From Brenneria rubrifaciens (GTDB taxonomy: Bacteria > Pseudomonadota > Gammaproteobacteria > Enterobacterales > Enterobacteriaceae), in NCBI RefSeq assembly GCF_005484945.1, contig NZ_CP034035.1, positions 186,001-250,000 of the forward strand: 64,000 bases of DNA, given 5' to 3'. The notes below the pieces were generated by a model. That model did not search any database and was not told where the DNA came from. It saw nothing but the letters and a program-made list of their open reading frames with translations. Positions 8,491-19,700 of this stretch are shown here, in pieces; within the stretch, counting starts at the first letter, position 1; every line of letters begins with the position of its first letter. The position numbers and the translations under genes are program-made.

Positions 8491-9468
8491 TTATCTGATT
8501 TTGACCAGCGTACGGCCCGTCACGTTGTTTTCCAACAGCGCGATGGCGACGGCGGGCACCGCGTCCAGCGCGATCTCGTGAGTCACCTGTTGATAGAAAG
8601 CCGGGGGCAGCAGCGTGGCCAGACGCCGCCAAGCTTGCAGGCGGCGCGGCGGTGGCGTCATTACCGAATCAATACCCTGTAAGCGAACATTGCGCAGGAT
8701 AAAAGGCATCACCGTTGCCGGTAGCGCAACCCCGCCCGCCAGACCACAGGCCGCGACAGTGGCGTTATAATCCATCTGCGCCAGTAACGTTGCCAGCACT
8801 TTGCCGCCTACAGTGTCGATCGCGCCTGCCCAGCGCTGTTTTTCCAGAGGACGCGCATCGCGGCTGAATTCATGGCGATCAAGCACCTGTTTTGCGCCGA
8901 GCGCTTGTAAATACCCGGTATTGCCGGCTCTGCCGCTGATGGCCGCGACCTGATAGCCCAGCGCGGAAAGCAGCGCCACGGCGGTACTGCCGACGCCTCC
9001 GCTGGCACCGGTCACAACGACATCGCCGCTTTCCGGCATGACGCCGCTTTCCTCCAGCGCCATGACGCATAGCATCGCCGTAAAACCCGCAGTGCCAATG
9101 ACCATCGCCTGGCGGGCATCCAGCGCCTGAGGCAGAGCGACCAGCCAGTCACTTTTTACCCGCGCCTGTTCAGCCAGCCCGCCCCAGTGATTTTCACCCA
9201 CGCCCCATCCTGTTAGAATGACGGATTGACCCGGCTGAAAACGGTCGCTGTCGCTGTGGCTCACGGTGCCGGCGAAGTCAATACCGGGCACCATCGGAAA
9301 CTGACGAATAATGTTACCTTTGCCGGTGATGGCCAGCGCATCTTTATAATTGATGCTGGACCAATTGATATTGACGGTGACATCGCCGGGGGGGAGTTGT
9401 GCCGGATCAATATTACGTAACCGGGGCAGTGTTAATCCATCCTGTTGTTCAAGAACCAGGGCGCGCAT
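8491..9468 (-). CDS. acuI: Acrylyl-CoA reductase (NADPH), medium-chain dehydrogenase family
   Basis: The product matches AcuI/YhdH, an NADPH-dependent quinone-oxidoreductase-like enzyme that reduces toxic acryloyl-CoA to propionyl-CoA. The 325-residue frame begins MRALVLEQQDG with AGGAG upstream; an earlier in-frame ATG at 9579 would add a non-conserved 37-residue extension. Visible parts are the GroES-like N-terminal domain (SSINYKDALAITGKGNIIRQFPMVPGIDFAG with few zinc ligands), GWGVGENHWGGLAEQARV, and the nucleotide-binding VVTGASGGVGSTAVALL (about residue 150). It is transcribed divergently from csrD across 133 bp. Confidence 0.95.
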   Translation of the reverse strand: MRALVLEQQDGLTLPRLRNIDPAQLPPGDVTVNINWSSINYKDALAITGKGNIIRQFPMVPGIDFAGTVSHSDSDRFQPGQSVILTGWGVGENHWGGLAEQARVKSDWLVALPQALDARQAMVIGTAGFTAMLCVMALEESGVMPESGDVVVTGASGGVGSTAVALLSALGYQVAAISGRAGNTGYLQALGAKQVLDRHEFSRDARPLEKQRWAGAIDTVGGKVLATLLAQMDYNATVAACGLAGGVALPATVMPFILRNVRLQGIDSVMTPPPRRLQAWRRLATLLPPAFYQQVTHEIALDAVPAVAIALLENNVTGRTLVKIR

Positions 9469-9601
9469 GTGCAATCTCCTTTGACAGTATAAAAAAAGAT
9501 GCCGAATCATTTTAGAAACTATATTTGTGACAGGTAGTATGCGTACTGATAAAAAACAACAAACCCGCAGAGACAACACTGTTCAGGAATAGGACGCAGG
9601 G

Positions 9602-11530
9602 ATGGAATTTACGACCAGATTCTCCATACTCATGACGCTGCTGACAACTCTGGCGATTTTTCTGATTCTCTCCAGCAGCATTTCGAGCCTCTTTTATTAT
9701 AGCCAGCAGCGAACCTCACAGCAGTTAAATGAAGTCGCGGCCAGCATCGATCAGGCACTTTTGGTGCAATCGTCAGAAAATATCAAATTCTGGTTACCCT
9801 CCATGATGAAAACCGCCGCTATCGTCTCGCTAGAGGTTATCGATGGGGATACCATTCTGTATTCGGTGCGGCTGCCCGAGGCGGGTGATAGATCCAGCTA
9901 TCTCAACCGTGATACCCGGCTTGCTTTGATGCACAATCTAAACATGGAGGTGGCCGTCACCTATGCCGATCCCCTGATTGGCATATCGCGTTTTTTGATG
10001 TCGGTACTGTTGGCCGTTTGCTTGATGGCGCTGGTCTTTTATCTGTCCATTCGCTGGTTGCACCGCCAGACTGCCGGACAGGAAGAACTGGAAATGCGCG
10101 CCCGGCGGATTCTGAATGGTGAGCGTGAATCGGTGATGCATGGTTCGGTGCGGGAGTGGCCGATAAACGCCAGTGGCGCGATCGATCAACTGCTGTCTGA
10201 TTTAACAACCGCGCGAGAAGAACGCAGCCGGGTCGATACGCTAATCCGTGCGTTTGCGGCTCAGGATGCGGAAACCGGCCTCAGCAATCGCCTATTTTTT
10301 GATAACCAGCTAACGACACAGTTGGAAGATACCGAAAATGTCGGTACGCACGGTATCGTCATGATGATTCGCGTGCCTGATTTTGACACATTGCAGGAAA
10401 CTCACGGTTATAACAGTGCGATTCATGAATACCGCAATACGCTGGTGAATTTACTGTCGACCTTTGTGATGCGCTATCCCTCTGCATTACTGGCGCGTTA
10501 TTTCAACAATGATTTTACGGTGTTATTGCCGCACCGTACCCTGAAAGAAGCGGACAGCATAGCCGCTCAGTTGGTCAAAGCCATTGATATTCTGCCGCCG
10601 ATGTCGGTGATCGATCGCGAAGATATCCTGCATATTGGGATTTGCGCTTATCGCAGCGGGCAAAGTCCAGAGCATGTGATGGAAAGTGTGGAAGACGCGA
10701 CCCGTAACGCAGTGTTGCTGGGAGGCAATGGCTGGTGCGTGTTTGATCGGCAGGTGCCGGAAAAAGGCCGGGGCTGTGTGAAATGGCGCACATTGCTGGA
10801 ACTGACGCTTGCCAGAGGGGGGCCGAGGCTGTATCAGAAACCGGCGGTGACTCGGGAAGGCGTGGTGCACCACCGTGAAATGATGAGCCGTATTTACGAC
10901 GGTACTCAGGAGTTACTGGCAGCCGAGTACATGCCATTGGTTCAGCAACTGGGGTTGACGGCCAGCTATGATCGGCAACTTATCTCCCGAATTCTGACGC
11001 TATTGGTAAGCTGGCCTGAAGAAACGCTGGCGATGCCGGTGAGTATTGACTCACTTCTGCAAAAGCCATTTATCCATTGGCTACGGGAAACGCTGGGGCA
11101 GTGTCCCGTTAAACAGCGGCAGCGCATTTTATTTGAACTTGCTGAAGCGGATGTTTGTCAATATATCGGCCGTCTGCGCCCGGTGCTGGAGATTATGCTG
11201 GGTTTGGGCTGTCGTATTGCGGTGGTGCAAGCGGGATTAACACTGGTCAGCACCACCTATATTAAGTCATTGACAGTGGAAATCATCAAGCTCCATCCGG
11301 GACTGGTGCGCAGCCTTGAACGCCGAGCGGAAAATCAGTTAATTGTACAAAGTCTGACGGAAGCCTGTAAAGGGACCAAGACGACCGTTTTTGCGGCAGG
11401 CGTACGCACTAAAGAAGAGTGGCGTACGTTATTGGAGAAGGGTGTTTATGGCGGGCAGGGTGACTTCTTTGCCGCTTCGCTGCTGGTAGGTGATGAGTTG
11501 AAAAAATATTCACCTCGCCATCGCGTTTAG
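9602..11530 (+). CDS. csrD: CsrD, regulator of CsrB/CsrC small RNA decay
   Basis: CsrD is an inner-membrane protein that makes the small RNAs CsrB and CsrC susceptible to RNase E, and so raises free CsrA. The 642-residue product (E. coli 646) has a transmembrane helix (about 9-31), a periplasmic part, a second helix (about 130-151), a HAMP-like/coiled-coil linker, a GGDEF-like domain (about 215-375) and an EAL-like domain (about 400-635). Both catalytic motifs are degenerate: the GGDEF position reads NNDFT (302-306) and the EAL position reads EMM (426-428), so it should not make or cleave cyclic di-GMP. That is the family norm. It lies upstream of mreB with a 317-bp gap. Confidence 0.96.
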   Translation: MEFTTRFSILMTLLTTLAIFLILSSSISSLFYYSQQRTSQQLNEVAASIDQALLVQSSENIKFWLPSMMKTAAIVSLEVIDGDTILYSVRLPEAGDRSSYLNRDTRLALMHNLNMEVAVTYADPLIGISRFLMSVLLAVCLMALVFYLSIRWLHRQTAGQEELEMRARRILNGERESVMHGSVREWPINASGAIDQLLSDLTTAREERSRVDTLIRAFAAQDAETGLSNRLFFDNQLTTQLEDTENVGTHGIVMMIRVPDFDTLQETHGYNSAIHEYRNTLVNLLSTFVMRYPSALLARYFNNDFTVLLPHRTLKEADSIAAQLVKAIDILPPMSVIDREDILHIGICAYRSGQSPEHVMESVEDATRNAVLLGGNGWCVFDRQVPEKGRGCVKWRTLLELTLARGGPRLYQKPAVTREGVVHHREMMSRIYDGTQELLAAEYMPLVQQLGLTASYDRQLISRILTLLVSWPEETLAMPVSIDSLLQKPFIHWLRETLGQCPVKQRQRILFELAEADVCQYIGRLRPVLEIMLGLGCRIAVVQAGLTLVSTTYIKSLTVEIIKLHPGLVRSLERRAENQLIVQSLTEACKGTKTTVFAAGVRTKEEWRTLLEKGVYGGQGDFFAASLLVGDELKKYSPRHRV

Positions 11531-12891
<1,361 letters not shown>

Positions 12892-12906
12892 TCCGGCCGG
12901 GAAATA

Positions 12907-12963
12907 GGGGGCCGTATGGATGAATGCGGACACTTTTCATCCCGTGCGGCCGCCCTTTTTTTA
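12907..12963 (+). terminator. Terminator after mreB
   Basis: A long imperfect stem pairs GGGGGCCGTATGGATGAA with TTCATCCCGTGCGGCCGCCC and is followed by TTTTTTT, starting 15 bp after the mreB stop. The form is that of an intrinsic terminator that would separate mreB from mreCD. Confidence 0.85.
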
Positions 12964-12971
12964 TGTTTTAT

Positions 12972-13042
12972 GGCGGGCTTTGTCCGTCCTGCGCTTTGGG
13001 GTCAACGCTGCGCGTTGTTGAACATAGCGCGGGGCAATCGTT
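12972..13042 (+). repeat. Modular hairpin repeat, copy A (degenerate)
   Basis: This copy aligns with copy B1 (13121-13190) over its length: GGCTTT, a first hairpin region, the hairpin CAACGC-TGCG-GCGTTG-like middle, and a degenerate last hairpin. Similar modules occur at 40629-40697 and 48147-48223. It is non-coding. Confidence 0.6.
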
Positions 13043-13080
13043 ATTCGTCTCATTCATGACTCGCCCAGCGGTTCCGTGCA

Positions 13081-13115
13081 GGGCAGCGTTGAAAAACGCG
13101 CCCGGCGTTTTGTTA
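13081..13115 (+). repeat. Modular hairpin repeat, isolated last module
   Basis: The 20-nt core AAAAACGCGCCCGGCGTTTT (13092-13111) forms a 7-bp stem AAAACGC/GCGTTTT and recurs exactly at 13167-13186. It appears to be the end module of the repeat without the preceding modules. The A-stem-T form resembles a bidirectional terminator. Confidence 0.7.
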
Positions 13116-13120
13116 CAGCA

Positions 13121-13190
13121 GGCTTTTCCTTCCCGCCGCTCCGCGGGCCAACGCTTTACGTTGTTAAAAAACGCGCCCGGCGTTTTATTG
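13121..13190 (+). repeat. Modular hairpin repeat, copy B (best preserved)
   Basis: Three successive short hairpins are visible: CCCGC..GCGGG (about 13132-13146), CAACG-CTTTA-CGTTG (13149-13163), and AAAACGC..GCGTTTT (13168-13186). It ends 23 bp before the mreC start codon and so lies inside the mreC leader. Confidence 0.7.
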
Positions 13191-13213
13191 CTGTCGAGGA
13201 ATACACGAATTAT

Positions 13214-14191
13214 ATGAAGCCGATTTTTAGCAGGGGACCTTCCCTGCAACTACGACTTTTTCTCGCTGTCGTTACCGCGATTTCTGTGATTATTGCTGAC
13301 AGTCGGCTTGGTGCGTTCAATAAAATCAGAACGTATATGGATACCGCGGTCAGTCCCTTTTATTTTTTGGCGAATGGCCCGCGTGAGGTGCTGGATAACG
13401 TCTCGGCGTCATTGGTAACCCGTGAACAACTGGGGATCGAAAATACCGCGCTGCGTCAGGAATTGCTGATGAAGAACAGCGAACTGCTGCTGTTAGGGCA
13501 ACTCAAGCAGGAGAATGCCCGTCTGCGTGAGTTACTGGGGTCGCCGCTGCGTCAGGACGAGCAGAAAATGGTGACGCAGGTCATTTCCGCCGGCACGGAC
13601 CCTTATAGCGATCAGGTGGTGATTAACAAGGGTCTGGTCAACGGCGTGTATGAAGGTCAGCCGGTCATCAGTGACAAGGGGGTGGTGGGCCAGGTGGTGG
13701 CGGTTGGGCAGTTAACCAGCCGGGTTTTGTTGATTTGTGATGTTTCCCACGCGCTGCCGATTCAGGTACTGCGCAATGATATCCGCGTGATTGCCGCAGG
13801 CAATGGCTGTACTGATGACCTGCAACTGGAACATTTGCCCAATAACACCGACATTCGCGTCGGCGATGTACTGGTCACGTCAGGGCTGGGCGGGCGTTTC
13901 CCGGAAGGGTATCCGGTCGCCGTGGTGTCGTCAGTGAAAATTGATACCCAACGCGCTTATACGATTATTCAGGCGCGTCCGACGGCGGGCTTGCAGCGCT
14001 TGCGTTATTTGTTGCTGTTATGGGGCGTGGACGGGAATACCCGTGCCGCGTTGCCGCCGCAAGAGGTTCATCGGGTCGCCAATGAACGGTTGATGCAGAT
14101 GATGCCGCATGTCTTACCGTCTCCCGATGAAATGGGCCCGCCGCCGCCTGTTTCCGATCCTGCGGCTATGCCGTCAGGGGGCCGTCAATGA
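13214..14191 (+). CDS. mreC: Cell shape-determining protein MreC
   Basis: MreC is a bitopic inner-membrane protein whose periplasmic part links MreB and MreD to PBP2. The 325-residue product has the conserved start [17 protein letters not shown], one transmembrane helix (about 13-29), a periplasmic coiled coil (about 65-110, [17 protein letters not shown]) and the beta-barrel domain (about 120-280). E. coli MreC is 367 residues; the missing part is the Pro/Ala-rich C-terminal tail, so this protein ends soon after [13 protein letters not shown]. The nearest purine-rich site, GAGGAA, is unusually far (about 13 nt) from the ATG. Translation upstream of 13214 would run through the repeats. It overlaps mreD by 4 bp. 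Confidence 0.96.
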   Translation: MKPIFSRGPSLQLRLFLAVVTAISVIIADSRLGAFNKIRTYMDTAVSPFYFLANGPREVLDNVSASLVTREQLGIENTALRQELLMKNSELLLLGQLKQENARLRELLGSPLRQDEQKMVTQVISAGTDPYSDQVVINKGLVNGVYEGQPVISDKGVVGQVVAVGQLTSRVLLICDVSHALPIQVLRNDIRVIAAGNGCTDDLQLEHLPNNTDIRVGDVLVTSGLGGRFPEGYPVAVVSSVKIDTQRAYTIIQARPTAGLQRLRYLLLLWGVDGNTRAALPPQEVHRVANERLMQMMPHVLPSPDEMGPPPPVSDPAAMPSGGRQ

Positions 14192-14676
14192 ACCGCTACC
14201 ACAGACACGGAAACTGGATCATCTGGCTCATGTTCCTCATCGCAATGGTATTGCAGATTATGCCGTGGCCGGACGAAATCTATGTGTTTCGACCCTCCTG
14301 GCTGACGTTATTTCTGATCTACTGGGTGATGGCGCTACCGCACCGAGTTAACGTCGGCACCGGGTTTGTGCTCGGCATTATTATGGATCTGATTTTAGGG
14401 TCTACACTTGGCGTGCGGGCGCTGGCGCTCAGTATTGTGGCTTATCTGGTGGCATTTAAATTCCAGCTTTTCAGGAACATGGCGTTATGGCAGCAGGCGC
14501 TGATCGTCATGATGCTGTCACTGTTGATGGACTTGATTGTATTTTGGGCCGAATTCCTGGTGATTAACGTCTCGTTCCGGCCTGAAACTTTCTGGAATAG
14601 TGTAGTTGACGGCATTCTCTGGCCGTGGTTGTTCCTGCTGATGCGTAAGGTACGTCGTCAGTTTACCGTGCAATAA
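14188..14676 (+). CDS. mreD: Rod shape-determining membrane protein MreD
   Basis: MreD is a small polytopic inner-membrane protein of the elongasome. The 162-residue product equals the E. coli length and has five to six hydrophobic segments. The charged motif in the middle ([21 protein letters not shown]) is typical of the family. Its ATG overlaps the mreC stop (ATGA), which implies translational coupling. The next gene, yhdE, starts 9 bp downstream. Confidence 0.97.
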   Translation: MNRYHRHGNWIIWLMFLIAMVLQIMPWPDEIYVFRPSWLTLFLIYWVMALPHRVNVGTGFVLGIIMDLILGSTLGVRALALSIVAYLVAFKFQLFRNMALWQQALIVMMLSLLMDLIVFWAEFLVINVSFRPETFWNSVVDGILWPWLFLLMRKVRRQFTVQ

Positions 14677-14685
14677 AGGTTAATC

Positions 14686-15279
14686 ATGACTCAGCTCTAT
14701 CTGGCATCCGCATCGCCGCGTCGCAGGGAACTCTTATCTCTGCTCGGTGTCCCCTTTTCCGTGTTGAATACGGCGGTGGAAGAACAACGTTTCCCCGATG
14801 AAACGGCCGAAGCCTACGTTCGCCGTCTGGCGCATGAAAAAGCGTCCGCGGGGGTACGGGCCGCGCCTGCCGACTTACCGGTGCTGGGGGCGGATACGAT
14901 TGTGGTATTGAACGGACAAGTGCTGGAAAAGCCTCGGGATGAAGCGCACGCGGCGCACATGCTGGCGATGCTTTCCGGGCAACGGCACCAGGTCATGACC
15001 GCGGTGGCATTGGCTGACAGGGGCGATAGCCTCAGCGCGCTGGTCAAGACGGATGTCGTGTTTCGGACGCTTTCCCCGCTAGATATCGACACTTACATCG
15101 CCAGCGGCGAGCCGATGGATAAGGCTGGCGCCTATGGCATTCAGGGCAAGGGCGGCTGTTTTGTCCGATCGCTCAACGGGAGCTATCACGCGGTGGTAGG
15201 GTTGCCGCTGGTGGAAACACATGAGCTGTTCAGTAATTTTGCTGCGCTGCGACAGGCGAGAGGAAAACATGACTGCTGA
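14686..15279 (+). CDS. yhdE: Maf-family nucleoside triphosphate pyrophosphatase (dTTP/UTP)
   Basis: YhdE is a Maf protein that hydrolyses dTTP, UTP and modified pyrimidine triphosphates to monophosphates, a house-cleaning role. The product is 197 residues (usual length). The signature [16 protein letters not shown] at residues 5-20 binds the triphosphate, and [20 protein letters not shown] holds the catalytic Asp region. The final segment [21 protein letters not shown] is also family-typical. The gene sits between mreD and rng, as in E. coli, and its end overlaps the start of rng by 11 bp. Confidence 0.95.
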   Translation: MTQLYLASASPRRRELLSLLGVPFSVLNTAVEEQRFPDETAEAYVRRLAHEKASAGVRAAPADLPVLGADTIVVLNGQVLEKPRDEAHAAHMLAMLSGQRHQVMTAVALADRGDSLSALVKTDVVFRTLSPLDIDTYIASGEPMDKAGAYGIQGKGGCFVRSLNGSYHAVVGLPLVETHELFSNFAALRQARGKHDC

Positions 15280-16738
15280 GCTACTGGTGAACGTCACCCC
15301 TTCAGAAACGCGGGTTGCCTACATTGACGGCGGCATTTTGCAGGAAATTCATATTGAGCGTGAAGCCAAACGCGGCATCGTCGGCAACATCTACAAAGGC
15401 CGCGTGAGCCGGGTATTACCGGGCATGCAGGCGGCGTTTGTCGATATTGGTCTGGATAAGGCCGCCTTTTTGCACGCCTCCGATATCATGCCGCATACCG
15501 AATGTGTGGCCAATGACGAACAGAAAAACTTCCACGTTCGCGATATTGCCGAACTGGTGCGGCAAGGGCAGGATCTGATGGTTCAGGTGGTGAAAGATCC
15601 GCTGGGCACCAAAGGGGCGCGCCTGACGACGGATATCACCTTGCCGTCGCGTTACCTGGTTTTTATGCCGGGCGCTTCGCACGTTGGCGTTTCGCAGCGT
15701 ATCGAAAGTGAGGCTGAACGTGAACGTTTAAAGAAAACCGTCGCGGATTACTGTGACGAACAGGGCGGCTTTATCATCCGCACGGCGGCGGAAGGTATTG
15801 GTGGAGAGGAACTTTCTCAGGACGCGGCTTTTCTCAAGCGTCTGTGGGGCAAGGTGATGGAGCGTAAAAAACGCAACCAGACCAAATGCAAACTCTACGG
15901 CGAAGTCGCGCTGGCGCAACGTATTCTGCGTGATTTCGCAGGCGCGGCGTTGGATCGCATTCGTATCGATTCCAGGCTGACCTATGATGCGCTGCTGGAG
16001 TTCACCGCCGAGTATATTCCTGAAATGACCAGCAAACTGGAACACTACGCGGGTAAACAGCCGATTTTCGATCTGTTCGATGTGGAAAACGAAATTCAGC
16101 GCTCACTGGATAGAAAAGTCGAGTTGAAATCCGGCGGCTATCTGATCATCGACCAAACGGAAGCGATGACCACCATCGATATCAATACCGGGGCTTTTGT
16201 CGGCCATCGCAATCTTGATGAAACCATTTTTAACACCAATATCGAAGCTACTCAGGCGATTGCGCGGCAACTGCGTTTGCGTAACCTCGGCGGCATTATC
16301 ATTATCGATTTCATTGATATGAACAATGAGGATCACCGTCGGCGCGTATTGCATTCTCTGGAGCAGGCGCTGAGTAAAGATCGGGTAAAAACCAGTATTA
16401 ATGGCTTCTCCCAACTAGGATTAGTGGAGATGACGCGTAAACGCACCCGTGAGAGTATAGAACATGTCTTGTGTCATGAATGTCCCACCTGCCACGGGCG
16501 CGGTACGGTGAAAACCGTCGAAACCGTCTGCTTTGAAATCATGCGCGAGATTGTGCGTGTTCACCATGCTTATGACACTGACCGCTTCCTGGTTTATGCG
16601 TCGCCGGCGGTTGGCGAAGCGCTGAAAAGCGAAGAGTCGCACGCGCTGGCCGAGGTGGAGATTTTCGTCGGCAAAGAGGTCAAAGTACAGATTGAACCCC
16701 TGTATAGCCAGGAACAATTTGACGTAGTGATGATGTAA
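15269..16738 (+). CDS. rng: Ribonuclease G
   Basis: RNase G is an RNase E paralogue without the degradosome scaffold. It matures the 5' end of 16S rRNA and cleaves some mRNAs in AU-rich single-stranded sites with a 5'-monophosphate preference. The 489-residue product equals E. coli Rng. Visible parts are the S1 domain (about 37-128, [23 protein letters not shown]), the 5' sensor region ([10 protein letters not shown]), the DNase I-like catalytic region with Asp in TIDINTG and [17 protein letters not shown], and the zinc-link CPTC ([10 protein letters not shown]). The ATG chosen gives MTAELLVNV and overlaps the yhdE end. Confidence 0.98.
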   Translation: MTAELLVNVTPSETRVAYIDGGILQEIHIEREAKRGIVGNIYKGRVSRVLPGMQAAFVDIGLDKAAFLHASDIMPHTECVANDEQKNFHVRDIAELVRQGQDLMVQVVKDPLGTKGARLTTDITLPSRYLVFMPGASHVGVSQRIESEAERERLKKTVADYCDEQGGFIIRTAAEGIGGEELSQDAAFLKRLWGKVMERKKRNQTKCKLYGEVALAQRILRDFAGAALDRIRIDSRLTYDALLEFTAEYIPEMTSKLEHYAGKQPIFDLFDVENEIQRSLDRKVELKSGGYLIIDQTEAMTTIDINTGAFVGHRNLDETIFNTNIEATQAIARQLRLRNLGGIIIIDFIDMNNEDHRRRVLHSLEQALSKDRVKTSINGFSQLGLVEMTRKRTRESIEHVLCHECPTCHGRGTVKTVETVCFEIMREIVRVHHAYDTDRFLVYASPAVGEALKSEESHALAEVEIFVGKEVKVQIEPLYSQEQFDVVMM

Positions 16739-16780
16739 GTAAGTGCCCTCCGTCATCACGACGAAAACAAGGAGAAATAC

Positions 16781-19700
16781 GTGAGGCGACTGCCCGGAAT
16801 ATTATTCGTCACGGGCGCCACTCTTATCGTGATTGTAGCGCTGTTAGTCAGCGGTTTAAGATTGGTGCTGCCACAGCTCGATCACTTCCGGCCACAGCTG
16901 GTTGCATGGGCACAGTCTGTCTCCGGGGTTCCGCTGGAGATCGGCGCGCTCAAAGGGCGCTGGGAATCGTTTGGCCCCGCGTTGGAAATTGACCATTTTC
17001 GTATCTCGCTGCCGGAATCCGACTGGCAGGTTAAACGCGTCACGCTGGCGCTGGATGTGTGGCAATCTCTGCTGCGTGGACGCTGGCAGTTTCGTGAGCT
17101 TACCTTTTATCAATCCCGCCTGGATCTCAATACGACCCTGAACGGGCAGCGTCGGGATGGCGCACTGATGGAGCAGGGGAAATTGAACGATCTGTTCCTG
17201 CGACAGTTCGATCATTTTGATCTGCGTGATAGCGCTATCTCCTTTCTTACGCCGTCCGGCGATCGTGCGGAGTTGAGCATCCCTCAGCTGACCTGGCTGA
17301 ATCAGGATAATCAACACCGTGCCGAAGGGTTGATCAGCCTGTCGAGTTTTACCGGTCAGCATGGTGTGGTGCAGATGAGCATGGATCTGCAAGATAGCCA
17401 GGGGGTGCTCAATAACGGCACGCTGTATTTACAGGCCGACAATATTGATATGAAGCCCTGGCTTAGCCGCTGGCTGAAGAGTAATACCGGGCTGGAGAGC
17501 GCGGATTTTAGTTTGGCCGCCTGGCTGAAGGTGCGTGACGGCAATATTCATAGCGGAGATGTGCTACTGAATCACGGGACGGCAACCTGGAAAGAAGGAG
17601 AGAACGGGCATCGGCTGAATGTGGATGACATGGTATTGCGCGCCAGTCGTCAGGAAAATGGCTGGCAGTTGGATGTTCCCGCACTGAACGTGCTCGCCAC
17701 CGATGGCGTTGCCTGGCCGGCAGGCCAACTATCCGCGCTTTGGCTGCCGAAGGATGAATCTATGCCGGGGCCGGATCGTCAGGAAGCGTTACGTGTCCGG
17801 GCCACCGATCTGGAACTGGAGCGTCTTGGTACGTTGCTGCCGCTGCTGTCGACCACCCTGCCCGATTTGAAAACGCGCTGGGGATCACTGCAACCGAAAG
17901 GTAAGCTTGCGGCGCTGGCGCTGGATATCCCCTTGCAACAACCGGAAAAAACCCGTTTTCAAAGCCGCTGGCAGGATGTGAGCTGGCAGCCGTGGGAACG
18001 GCTGCCGGGGATGAACCATTTCTCTGGTTCGGTCAGCGGCAGTGCCGAACAAGGGCGACTGAATATCGGTCTGGCGGAGAGTACGCTGCCTTATGAAGCC
18101 ATGTTCCGCGCCCCGTTGGAAATCAATCGGGCGAACGGTGCGGTCTACTGGCGCTATAACCCGCAGGGTTGGGAACTGTGGAGCCACGGGTTGGATGTCC
18201 AGGCCAAATCGCTGCGGATCAACGGCGATTTCCGCTATCAGCACCCTGAAAAAGGCGAGCCCAGACTGGACATTCTGGCCGGACTTCGCCTGACCGATGC
18301 TGCTGATGCGGGGCGTTATTATCCTGAGCCCTTTATGGGCAAGGAACTGGTGAATTACCTGAGCAACGCGCTCAAGAGCGGTCGGGTCGACAATGGCACG
18401 CTGATTTTTGCCGGTAATCCGCAGCGTTTCCCCTTTGTGCATAACGAAGGACAGTTTGAAGTGTGGGTGCCGGTCAAAAATGCGGTGTTCGAGTTTCAGC
18501 CCGGTTGGCCTGCCTTGACACAATTGGATATCAATCTCGATTTCGCCAATAACGGCCTGTGGATGTTTGCGCCGCAAGCCTGGTTGGGCAAGGTGGAAGG
18601 CAAGAACATCAGCGCCGTTATTCCCGATTACAAAAAAGAGAAACTGTTGATTGACGCCGAGCTGGACGGTCCGGGGCCGGAAGTCAGCAACTATTTCCAG
18701 CAGACGCCGCTGAAATCCTCGGTGGGCGCCGCGCTGGAAGAATTGAGAATTGCCGGTGCGGTGAAGAGTTCCCTGCGTCTTGATATTCCACTGAATGGGG
18801 ACGGGGTTCGCGCCAGAGGCGATGTCGTATTAAATAATAACAGCCTGTATATCAAGCCGTTGGCAACGACGATAAAAAACCTCACGGGCCGGTTCCGTTA
18901 TGACAACGGCAACTTGCGCAGCGAAACGCTGGAAGCCAACTGGCTGGATCAGCCAATGCGGGTGAATTTCACCACGCAAGAGCAGGAAAAGGCGCTCCAG
19001 GTGAACGTCGGGCTACAGGGCGCCTGGCAACCCTCCCGCTTGTCCGGTATACCGAAACCGCTTGCCGGTCAGGTGTCGGGGACGGCGGATTGGAAAAGTA
19101 CCATCGCAGTCACGTTGCCCCATCAAGGGAAAACGACATATGACGTTGATATCGAAGCTAATTTAGATAAAGTAAGTAGTCACTTACCTCGTCCGTTAAA
19201 TAAAGCCGCGGGAGAGCGTTTACCTTTTCTGGTCAAAGCCAAAGGCGACCTGAGCGGGTTCACGCTGAATGGCCGTATTGGTAAGGATAATCAGTTCAAC
19301 AGCCAATGGTTACTGAAAGGCGATACTGTCACGCTGGCGCGCGGCAGTTGGAAAAACAGCGTCAATACGCTGCCGCCATTGCCGGAAGGCTCGGCGCTGG
19401 TGGTCGATCTGCCCGCGCTGGATGGTGAGAGTTGGCTCGGATTGCTGCCATCAGCACGTTCATCAATGGGTGGAAATGGCGCTGTCAGCCGTTTCCGCTT
19501 ACCGACAGAAGTGACCGTGCGCACGCCTGAACTGCAAATGCTGGGGCAGCGGTGGCATGATTTATCGATAACCGGTAAAAACGGTCTTCGCGGCAGCGAG
19601 GTGCGGGCTCAGGCTCGCGAAATTGATGCCACGCTTGAGATACCGCAGCGCGGTGTGTGGCGTAGTGATATTCGTTATCTCTATTACAATCCTCAATGGA

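Noticed and set aside
12972-13190. CRISPR-like array
   Set aside because: Only two exact 20-nt repeats exist, they are separated by non-uniform related sequence, and no cas genes are near.
13076-13213. Possible N-terminal extension of MreC
   Set aside because: The extension translates the repeats, and the conserved MreC start is at 13214.
12924-13217. Open frames in the mreB-mreC gap on both strands
   Set aside because: They run through the terminator and the hairpin repeats, and their apparent repeats (such as KNAPGVLL) come only from the duplicated DNA element.
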